Shown piece after piece: positions 1 to 5,812 of a DNA stretch of 64,000 bases. The stretch lies in assembly GCF_029873255.1 (NCBI RefSeq), contig NZ_CP123622.1, positions 3,199,001-3,263,000 on the forward strand. Direction: 5' to 3'. A program made the position numbers and the translations under genes. Position 1 is the first letter of the stretch. Each line of letters begins with the position of its first letter. A model generated the notes under the pieces. It worked only from the letters and a program-made list of their open reading frames with translations, made no database searches and was not told the DNA's origin. Source of the stretch: Pigmentibacter sp. JX0631 (GTDB lineage Bacteria; Bdellovibrionota_B; Oligoflexia; Silvanigrellales; Silvanigrellaceae).

Positions 1-436
1 CGGATAATTTTCCAATAGGAGTCTGTAAAAGTTCTTCTAATCTTAAGCCTAATGGTTTTAATGTTTCTTCAACAATATTTTCTGGAAAATTTTTAATAGC
101 ACTCTTAAAACCCGCAGTTTTTGATTTTAGCATAGCCATCGCTAAATTTTCGGCCACAGTCATTGTTGCTACTGAGCCCATGTGTGTATTTTGAAATACA
201 CGACTGATAAATTGTGCTCTTTTTGTTTCTGAAAGCTGTGTAATATCAGAACTATTGCGAAATATTTTACCTGAAGATGGTTTTATTCTGCCAGAAATAG
301 TATCTAAAAGAGTTGTTTTACCTGCTCCATTATGTCCTAAAATTAAAATAAAATCTTTTTCTTGAATTGTACAATTGATGTTACTTAGAGCTTTAAACTC
401 ACCAAAATTAACATGAACATTTTCTATCCGAATCAT
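1..436 (-). CDS. ABC transporter ATP-binding protein, amino-acid (TrpXYZ-like) type, 3' end outside window
   Basis: The ATPase subunit of the importer encoded by the next genes; it would couple ATP hydrolysis to substrate entry at the inner membrane. Only the first 145 residues lie in the window. It begins MIRIENVHVNFGEFKAL, with Walker A GHNGAGKTT at residues 34-42 and a Q-loop in the segment VFQNTHMGS. The signature and Walker B motifs are beyond the window edge. The ATG overlaps the stop of the upstream permease as ATGA, so the two are probably translationally coupled. The pairing with a COG4120-type permease and COG2984-type binding proteins points to the COG1101 (PhnK-like) ATPase family. 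The family is clear; the substrate is inferred from the leader peptides upstream. Confidence 0.9.
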   Translation of the reverse strand, partial: MIRIENVHVNFGEFKALSNINCTIQEKDFILILGHNGAGKTTLLDTISGRIKPSSGKIFRNSSDITQLSETKRAQFISRVFQNTHMGSVATMTVAENLAMAMLKSKTAGFKSAIKNFPENIVEETLKPLGLRLEELLQTPIGKLS

Positions 437-1290
437 TTAGCTTTAACTCCTTTAATGCTTTCCATTTTTTTAATGACAAGAATTAAAACAATAAGGAGGC
501 CGGTAATTAATTTTTGCCAAGAAGGTTCAACTTGTAATTCTATAGTTATTGCAATTAGTAATTGATATATTATTGAACCCATAATTGCCATTAAGAACAT
601 ATTTGCAGCAATCATTTCTGCAATCATACAGCCTGCTAAAGCAGCAATTAAAGTACCAACATTTCCAAAAGCAGAATAAAAGCCGCTATATTGTACAAAT
701 ATTCCACCTGCAAAAGCACTTAATGCATTGGCTAAAACTAATGATAAAGTGATATAAAAGGGAACACTTTTACCTAATGAAGTAACAAATTGTTCATTTA
801 CACCAGTTGAACGCAGTATAAAACCATTTTCAGTTTTCATGTACCAAATAAAGATAAATGCTGTTATTAAAGAAAGAGAAGCTAACAAGACAACAGAGCC
901 ATAGGAGAAAAAATGCAGAGAAGAAAATATTGTATGCGCATTTCCTAAAGCAACATTTGCTGTACCTATATTTATGCTTATGGAAAAAAGCATTGTTGTG
1001 ACAACGATACCTGCAATTAACTTATTTAATCCTAATTTCGTGTGCAGTAAACCAGTTATGCAACCAGAAAATCCGCCACTTATAACAGCAATGATCAATG
1101 CAAGCCAGGGATCAAAGTTATGGAGAATTGCCCAAGCAACTACAGCCCCACCCAAACCAAAAGTTCCTTCAATACTAAAGTCATCAAATTTCATTACTCT
1201 TGAAGCTAAGTAAATTGCCATAACTACAAATGAACCAATAAAACCACGCTCTAAAATTCCAATAACTACGGGTAAAATAGAAGAAGACAT
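433..1290 (-). CDS. ABC transporter permease, TrpY/COG4120 type (BPD_transp_2)
   Basis: Integral inner-membrane subunit of the importer, 285 residues with about eight hydrophobic segments. The overall character (Gly/Ala-rich helices, segments such as FGLGGAVVAWAI and LAGCMIAEMIAANMF) matches the branched-chain/ribose type permease superfamily in its COG4120 branch, known from TrpXYZ systems. The start is ATG, preceded by AGGA about 9 nt upstream. It lies 56 nt after the binding-protein gene on the same strand and its TGA overlaps the ATG of the ATPase. A small hairpin plus U-run in the 56-nt gap may lower its expression relative to the binding protein. The substrate cannot be read from the sequence. 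Confidence 0.88.
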   Translation of the reverse strand: MSSSILPVVIGILERGFIGSFVVMAIYLASRVMKFDDFSIEGTFGLGGAVVAWAILHNFDPWLALIIAVISGGFSGCITGLLHTKLGLNKLIAGIVVTTMLFSISINIGTANVALGNAHTIFSSLHFFSYGSVVLLASLSLITAFIFIWYMKTENGFILRSTGVNEQFVTSLGKSVPFYITLSLVLANALSAFAGGIFVQYSGFYSAFGNVGTLIAALAGCMIAEMIAANMFLMAIMGSIIYQLLIAITIELQVEPSWQKLITGLLIVLILVIKKMESIKGVKAK

Positions 1291-1302
1291 TATAAAATTC
1301 CT

Positions 1303-1325
1303 AAAAAAACTTTCCTATAAGGAAA
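1303..1325 (-). terminator. Weak intercistronic hairpin plus U-run between binding-protein and permease genes
   Basis: Read on the minus strand, TTTCC-TTATA-GGAAA is followed by GTTTTTTT. The stem is only five base pairs, so it is more likely a partial terminator or processing site that keeps binding protein in excess over permease than a full stop. Confidence 0.35.
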
Positions 1326-1346
1326 TTACAAAACTGAGCAGTGGCC

Positions 1347-2300
1347 TTATAAAACAATCAATTCATTTTTCAAAGAATTGGGTAGTACTATATTTAAACG
1401 TTTAAGTTCGTACGAGTTGATAAATACTTTGCTGCTAGGTGAAATGACTTGTAACTCCATTGGTGGTATTCCTTTGTTTAAAATGCTTTTTAGTAAATCA
1501 GCTGCTTGCACTCCAGATTGAACATAATCAACTCCAAATTGCATAAATGGGGCATCTTTTTCGCCTGTCCAAGTTGTAATTAGCGGAATTTTTGCTTTAT
1601 CAGCTATTTGTTTAACTATAGGGAAAGCGGAAGCAATTGTATTATCTGTTGGAACAAGAACTGCTTGAGAGTTTAAAACAGCATTTTGTGTAGCGGCTGC
1701 AACATCTGCTTGACTATTTACTCCATTTTCCTGAAATTCAATACCTATTTTTGTTAGTTCTTCCTTCATTTTCTTTACTAAGAGCACCGAGTTGGTTTCT
1801 CCTGGATTATAAAGTAATGAAATTTTACGCAAATTAGGAATCAATTGTTTAATAATTGTTACTTGTTTTTCTACGTCTGCCATATCTGTTGCGCCCGTAA
1901 TATTTGAGCCAGGAAATCGTAAATGTTGCCCATCAGGATCTGTCACTGCCGCAAAAAGAATAGGTCTGTCCTTTATAACTGCTTTTAGAGCTTGAACGGC
2001 AGGGGTAGCTATTGCATAAAATGCTTTTATGTTTTCATTTGCTTTAAAGCTAGATGCAATGGCTTGTGCTTGTACTATAGATCCTTGCGCATTTTGCTCA
2101 ATTATGACTAATTTATCTCCGTATTCTTTCTTTAATTCTGATATAAATCCTTCTTTTGCTTCGTCTAAAGGAGGGAAAGATGCAAATTGTAAAATTCCAA
2201 TAGAAATTTGACTAGAATCAACTTTTTTACGTTTTAATAAAACAACTCCTGCTAAAATTGCTATAAGAATCGTAAATAATAAAATAATTTTTTTACTCAT
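1347..2300 (-). CDS. ABC transporter substrate-binding protein (ABC_sub_bind/COG2984), paralogue 1
   Basis: Periplasmic ligand-binding component, 317 residues. The N-terminus is a charged, strongly hydrophobic segment (MSKKIILLFTILIAILAG) followed by KRKK. There is no lipobox and no clear signal-peptidase site, so it may stay membrane-anchored. The body has the typical repeats of the TrpX-like family: ISIGILQFASFPPLDEA, EQNAQGSIVQAQAIASS, PILFAAVTDPDG, ILYNPGE, VLVPTDNTIASAFPIV and PFMQFGVDYVQSG. It has the same length as the protein at 2605-3558 and aligns almost without gaps, so the two are a tandem duplication. SD TTTGGAG lies 10 nt before the ATG. A short aromatic-rich ORF precedes it. 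An aromatic amino-acid ligand is inferred from that leader and from TrpXYZ relatives. Confidence 0.9.
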   Translation of the reverse strand: MSKKIILLFTILIAILAGVVLLKRKKVDSSQISIGILQFASFPPLDEAKEGFISELKKEYGDKLVIIEQNAQGSIVQAQAIASSFKANENIKAFYAIATPAVQALKAVIKDRPILFAAVTDPDGQHLRFPGSNITGATDMADVEKQVTIIKQLIPNLRKISLLYNPGETNSVLLVKKMKEELTKIGIEFQENGVNSQADVAAATQNAVLNSQAVLVPTDNTIASAFPIVKQIADKAKIPLITTWTGEKDAPFMQFGVDYVQSGVQAADLLKSILNKGIPPMELQVISPSSKVFINSYELKRLNIVLPNSLKNELIVL

Positions 2301-2384
2301 TTTTCAATTTCTCCAAATAATTTATTCTAATTTAAATTATAAGATTAATATAATTAATATTCAATTTTTGAAAAGGGGAATATT

Positions 2385-2495
2385 TTAAAAATAAAATCGA
2401 TAGGCAAAATAGAAGCTAAAAAATGTGGATGACGTTAAAAATAAAGTGTTTCGTTGTTGTCGATTTTTAAGAAGTACTTTTAATAACGTTTCCAT
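2385..2495 (-). CDS. Candidate Phe/Tyr-rich leader peptide upstream of binding protein 1
   Basis: A 36-residue ORF from ATG at 2495, with SD GGAG six nt upstream; an in-frame ATG at 2507 would give 40 residues but has no SD. The N-terminal half is basic and amphipathic (METLLKVLLKNRQQRNTLF). The last 12 residues are FFSFYFAYRFYF, nine of them aromatic (six Phe, three Tyr). This resembles the design of attenuator leaders such as E. coli pheL. The end aligns with the second leader at 3646-3747 (FFSFYFAY versus YYSYYLAY), and the DNA shares GCCTAT followed by CGA here and TGA there. TCCACAT just before the Phe codons pairs partly with the downstream SD region ATTTGGA (six of seven). AT-rich DNA favours TTT and TAT codons, so expression is not proven. 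Confidence 0.6.
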   Translation of the reverse strand: METLLKVLLKNRQQRNTLFLTSSTFFSFYFAYRFYF

Positions 2496-2500
2496 GATAC

Positions 2501-2601
2501 GCTCCATATTTGCAAGATCTAGGCTTAGTAGAGATATTAACTACAGACCAGACGGAGCTAGTTTAACTAATATCTCTTCTTAATGCAAGAGTTAAATATG
2601 G
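2501..2601 (-). promoter_or_regulatory. Structured RNA element ahead of leader 1 (nested inverted repeats that can mask its RBS)
   Basis: Between the stop of paralogue 2 and leader 1 there is an outer inverted repeat, CCATATTT (2594-2601 on the minus strand) with AAATATGG (2504-2511), and a perfect inner 10-bp stem, AGAGATATTA with TAATATCTCT (2530-2539 and 2568-2577). The outer stem contains the first ATG and the GG of the leader SD. In the loop, GCTCC (minus strand, 2554-2558) is also a perfect complement of the SD GGAGC at 2501-2505. No U-run follows, so it is not a simple terminator. Its role as an RBS-masking or stability element is inferred. Confidence 0.5.
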
Positions 2602-2604
2602 AAA

Positions 2605-3558
2605 TTACAATAAAGTAACAGAGTTTTTAATATTTTCTGGTAAAATGACATTGTATTTTTTTAATTCTAGGGAGTTAATATATATTTTACTACTTGGGGA
2701 AATAAACTCTAATTCTGCTGGTTTTTTTCCTTCTAAAAGTATTGATCTTAATAAGTTAGCTGCTTGAATGCCTGATTGAGTATAGTCGACGCCAAATTGC
2801 ATAAGAGGAGGGTCTTTTTCGTTTGTACCAGTTGTAATTAAAGGAATTTTAGCTTTATCAGCAATTTGTCTTACAATAGGAAAAGCTGATGAAATTGTAT
2901 TGTCTGTTGGCACTAAAACAGCTTGCGCATTCTGAGTTGCATTTTGAACTGCTGCAGCAACATCTGCTTGACTATTTGCGCCGACATCAAGAGCTTTTAT
3001 ATTATATTTAAATAATTCTTCCTTCATTTTTTTTACTTGAATTGTAGAATTTGATTCAGCTGGATTATATAATATTGCTATTTTATTTATGTTAGGAAGT
3101 AACGACCTTAATATTTCAATTTGTTCAGCGATATCTGCCATATCTGTTGCGCCCGTGATGTTTGTTTCAGGGGAATTTAAATTTAAACCAACAGGATCGG
3201 TGACAGCAGCAAAAATAATAGGTCTGTCTTTTATTTCTGCTTTTAAAGCCATAACCGATGGTGTGGCAATAGCATAAAAAGCTTTTATATTTTGGTTTGC
3301 TTTGAAACTTGAAGCTATTGCTTGTGCTTGCACTACTGAGCCTTGTGCATTTTGTTCAATGAATTTAATATTATTACCAAGTTCTTTTTTTGTTTGTTCC
3401 ATAAAACCTATTCGAGCTTCATCTAATGCAGGAAAAGATGCAAACTGTAAAATTCCAATGGTTATTTCATCGGGATTTTGTTTCATTCTATTCATTAAGA
3501 CAACAGCTAATAAAATGATTATTAATGAACTAATTAATAAAATACTTTTTTTATTCAT
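2605..3558 (-). CDS. ABC transporter substrate-binding protein (ABC_sub_bind/COG2984), paralogue 2
   Basis: Second periplasmic binding protein, also 317 residues. An N-terminal hydrophobic segment (MNKKSILLISSLIIILLAVVLM) is followed by NRMK, again without a lipobox. Shared family blocks include ITIGILQFASFPALDEA, EQNAQGSVVQAQAIASS, IIFAAVTDPVG, VLVPTDNTISSAFPIV and PLMQFGVDYTQSG. Compared with paralogue 1, differences sit around the ligand-contact regions (for example GTNEKDPPL versus WTGEKDAPF), so the two may differ in specificity. SD TTGGAGTA ends 4 nt before the ATG. The leader ORF at 3646-3747 contains the exact complement of this SD. Both binding proteins would feed the single permease and ATPase downstream. 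Confidence 0.9.
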   Translation of the reverse strand: MNKKSILLISSLIIILLAVVLMNRMKQNPDEITIGILQFASFPALDEARIGFMEQTKKELGNNIKFIEQNAQGSVVQAQAIASSFKANQNIKAFYAIATPSVMALKAEIKDRPIIFAAVTDPVGLNLNSPETNITGATDMADIAEQIEILRSLLPNINKIAILYNPAESNSTIQVKKMKEELFKYNIKALDVGANSQADVAAAVQNATQNAQAVLVPTDNTISSAFPIVRQIADKAKIPLITTGTNEKDPPLMQFGVDYTQSGIQAANLLRSILLEGKKPAELEFISPSSKIYINSLELKKYNVILPENIKNSVTLL

Positions 3559-3561
3559 TTG

Positions 3562-3685
3562 TACTCCAATTTAAATTTTAAATGAAAATTTCATTCAGAA
3601 TTTTAGATTAATATTAAATTTTAAGCAATGAGAAAAGTTTAAGAATCAATAGGCTAGATAATAAGAATAATAAGATTTTGGAGTA
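3562..3685 (-). promoter_or_regulatory. SD and anti-SD pair: candidate translational attenuator of binding protein 2
   Basis: On the minus strand the leader contains TACTCCAA at 3678-3685. The SD region of the binding-protein gene is TTGGAGTA at 3562-3569. The eight bases are perfect complements. The anti-SD ends 5 nt before the first Tyr codon (3670-3672). A ribosome waiting at the Tyr codons should cover the anti-SD and free the downstream SD. A ribosome that finishes the leader would let the two pair. Complementarity and positions are seen; the mechanism is inferred. Confidence 0.55.
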
Positions 3686-3747
3686 GTTTTTGCTATTTTA
3701 TTTTGTTTGAGTTTATGAACAATATCTCGAAATAATTTTACTAGCAT
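3646..3747 (-). CDS. Candidate Tyr-rich leader peptide upstream of binding protein 2
   Basis: A 33-residue ORF with ATG at 3747 and a GGAG SD seven nt upstream (CGGAGTTTGTTATG). The N-terminus is basic (MLVKLFRDIVHKLKQNK) and the C-terminus is TTPKSYYSYYLAY; five of the last eight residues are Tyr. It ends 87 nt before the ATG of the binding-protein gene. The C-terminus aligns with leader 1 (TSST-FFSFYFAY). The presence of the same design ahead of each of two duplicated genes argues against chance. No G+C-rich terminator hairpin lies between it and the gene; instead the leader holds a perfect anti-SD, so control at translation is more likely than transcription termination. Not previously known to me. 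Confidence 0.68.
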   Translation of the reverse strand: MLVKLFRDIVHKLKQNKIAKTTPKSYYSYYLAY

Positions 3748-3800
3748 AACAAACTCCGAAAAATATCTAAACAAAGTAACTTGTTAATTTTGTTTAGAAG

Positions 3801-3829
3801 AAAAAATAAAAAACCCAAAAAAGTTTTTT
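3801..3829 (-). terminator. Weak terminator-like hairpin downstream of lexA
   Basis: Read on the minus strand, AAAAAAC and GTTTTTT flank TTTTTTGG and are followed by ATTTTTT. The stem has seven pairs but only one G-C pair. It lies between the lexA stop and leader 2 and could end the lexA transcript. Confidence 0.35.
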
Positions 3830-3900
3830 ACGAATGCAAGATGAGGATATAACTAAAAGGCTTTAAGTGCAACCCAAAATCAATATTGCGAGCGCTAAAG

Positions 3901-4698
3901 TTAAAAAATATTTTTTCGGTAAAGAGATCTTACTACTCCAATAATTTTGTCATCAGAATGATTACCAAAAGGAATTGGTAAATAATCAGGGTTTTCTGGA
4001 ATTAGAATAGCATTAGGTAATTGCAGATCAGCTTCAAGCGAATTGATTAAAAAAGAGATATTTTTTTCATATTGAAAAGAGCCTTTTTTTGCAAATCTTT
4101 TGATTGTCGTTTCTGAATAACCTAATGCAGCAACAACAATGTCATTGTCTTTTGCTTCTGAACAAAGCTCTACTAGCACAATATCCTTTGGTAAAAGGCC
4201 GGCGTGTAGCATGCTAAGTCCTTCAATTTCAAGAGCAAATAGTTTACTAGCTTTATTTTTTGCTATGTTTGGAAAAGAAATATAATCACCAGAGGACTCA
4301 ATTGCTTCATGTGGAGAACCAGCTGCTACTCGACCTATCAATGGAACCCGAACGGAATTCTCGAACCCTGGTAAAACATGATCAGTATTAGTCATGAAAT
4401 TTTGCGTTTGTGAACTGGACCCGTTTTTTTTTGTCGGGACAAGGTGGCTCTGAGAATAGTATTGGTAAAAATATTCGCTAACTTCTTTTGTAGGAACAAT
4501 TTGTCTGGATTTACCAGGTACATTGCTTAATAATAACCCTTTTTTTCTTAGGGCTGCAATGACATCTTGCGCACTACCAATTGATTTCCAATTAAAGTAA
4601 CTTGCTATTTCTCTAATGGTAGGCGGAGTTCCAGTAGCATCCATATGGTTAAAAATAAAATCCATTACTTTAAATTGTGCACTTGTTAACTCAACCAT
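3901..4698 (-). CDS. lexA: LexA-type SOS repressor with S24 autoprotease domain
   Basis: Transcriptional repressor that self-cleaves on contact with RecA filaments. I start it at ATG 4698 (MVELTSAQFKVMDF), which has GAGG six nt upstream; a TTG 12 nt further up would give 269 instead of 265 residues. Residues 1-65 form the winged helix (PTIREIASYFNWKSIGSAQDVI). A longer than usual linker (about 70-115) leads to the peptidase domain. The Ala-Gly cleavage site is in VAAGSP (A126-G127), the Ser is in GLSM (S162) and the Lys is in TTIKRF (K200). The spacings (36 and 38) are close to those of E. coli LexA. A perfect palindrome 21 nt upstream of the start suggests autoregulation. It is longer than typical LexA (about 200) because of the linker. 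Confidence 0.88.
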   Translation of the reverse strand: MVELTSAQFKVMDFIFNHMDATGTPPTIREIASYFNWKSIGSAQDVIAALRKKGLLLSNVPGKSRQIVPTKEVSEYFYQYYSQSHLVPTKKNGSSSQTQNFMTNTDHVLPGFENSVRVPLIGRVAAGSPHEAIESSGDYISFPNIAKNKASKLFALEIEGLSMLHAGLLPKDIVLVELCSEAKDNDIVVAALGYSETTIKRFAKKGSFQYEKNISFLINSLEADLQLPNAILIPENPDYLPIPFGNHSDDKIIGVVRSLYRKNIF

Positions 4699-4718
4699 AG
4701 GAAGCCTCAAAAGAAAAA

Positions 4719-4742
4719 GGTACCATACTTTTATATGGTACC
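4719..4742 (-). promoter_or_regulatory. Candidate LexA operator: GGTACCATA-N6-TATGGTACC
   Basis: Perfect 9-bp arms with a six-base spacer, 20 nt upstream of the lexA ATG, in the expected autoregulatory position. It matches neither the E. coli box CTGT-N8-ACAG nor the Bacillus-type GAAC-N4-GTTC box. No second intact copy was noticed in the window. Confidence 0.6.
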
Positions 4743-4780
4743 TTATAACTCTATTTAAAAATATAAGTCAATAGGTATTA

Positions 4781-5812
4781 TTACCGCTTTAGAAGTTTGT
4801 TTTCTTTAAGCCACTGTTGGATAAGTAGATTTATATTTTCAAATTCATTTTTTGAATTTAATGTCACTATGACATCTTTTTTTTCTTTTGCATTCCAGGT
4901 TAGCTGTCTTTTTGCGTATTGCCATGTAAGAGTTGAAATGCGTTCAAGCAATTCAGGCGGTGCTGAGAGTGAGTCTAATTTTTCATTGCATTTTTTTTCC
5001 TCAAGAATAAAATTAATTATTTCTTGATATCCAATTGCTTTCATTGAGTTAAAATTTAATAGTTGTTCTCCATAGTTATCTAATAAATTGGTTACTTCAG
5101 ATATCCAATTTTGGGCAAAAAGAAGGGGAACTCTCGTTTTAATTTTTTCTTTTAATGCAGATTCATTAGGTTCTAAATGAATGAGAAATGATGGAAATAA
5201 AGTGCTTTGCTCTCCTAAATTACTAGTTTTACTTCTTAGAGATGACATGGGTTTGCCCAGAAGATAGTATAATTCTAAAGCACGTTCAATTCGCGTTTTG
5301 TCATTGGGATGCAGCTCACTTGCACGGATAGGATCGACCTTCGCTAGTTCAGAGTGACAATGGGGCCAGCCATAGCTTGCAGCCATCTGCCGAATTTTTG
5401 TTCTGATAGCTTCATCCCTTCCTGGGAGAGAATCTAACCCATGTAAAAATGCTCTTAAATAGAGTCCGCTTCCTCCTACGCAAAGTGGAATGACTCCTTT
5501 GTTATATAATTCTTGGCATTGAGTATGAATTAATTTTGCATATAAATTGGCATCCATTGCTGCATCGGGTGGGAGTAAATCTATGCAATAATAATTATAT
5601 TTATTTTGTTCTGCGAAAGATGGTTTTGCTGTACCAGCTGTTACGTGTTTATATATTTGAAAGGCATCTAGGTTTACTATAGCAAACTTTACATGTTTTT
5701 CTTTAAAATAATCATAAATTTGATGAGCTAATGCACTTTTTCCACTTGCTGTAGGTCCAATAATGATAACAGCTTTGAAATTTATTTGTGAACTTAAGTC
5801 CTGAGAAACCAC
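4781..5812 (-). CDS. miaA: tRNA dimethylallyltransferase MiaA
   Basis: Transfers a dimethylallyl group to A37 of tRNAs that read UNN codons. Walker A GPTASGKS at residues 19-26, then DAFQIY (49-54, the DSMQVY position of the family), GTAKPS (60-65) and GGSGLYLRA. The length of 343 is slightly above the usual 300-320. The start is GTG at 5812 with AAGGA nine nt upstream; it overlaps the 3' end of mutL by 19 bp, so the two form an operon, the same order as in many proteobacteria. The C-terminal tail ends WLKENKLLKR. Confident. Confidence 0.95.
   Translation of the reverse strand: MVSQDLSSQINFKAVIIIGPTASGKSALAHQIYDYFKEKHVKFAIVNLDAFQIYKHVTAGTAKPSFAEQNKYNYYCIDLLPPDAAMDANLYAKLIHTQCQELYNKGVIPLCVGGSGLYLRAFLHGLDSLPGRDEAIRTKIRQMAASYGWPHCHSELAKVDPIRASELHPNDKTRIERALELYYLLGKPMSSLRSKTSNLGEQSTLFPSFLIHLEPNESALKEKIKTRVPLLFAQNWISEVTNLLDNYGEQLLNFNSMKAIGYQEIINFILEEKKCNEKLDSLSAPPELLERISTLTWQYAKRQLTWNAKEKKDVIVTLNSKNEFENINLLIQQWLKENKLLKR

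Noticed and set aside
2501-2601. T-box riboswitch or tRNA-like element
   Set aside because: No T-box consensus sequence, specifier arrangement or tRNA cloverleaf could be found; only simple stems are supported.
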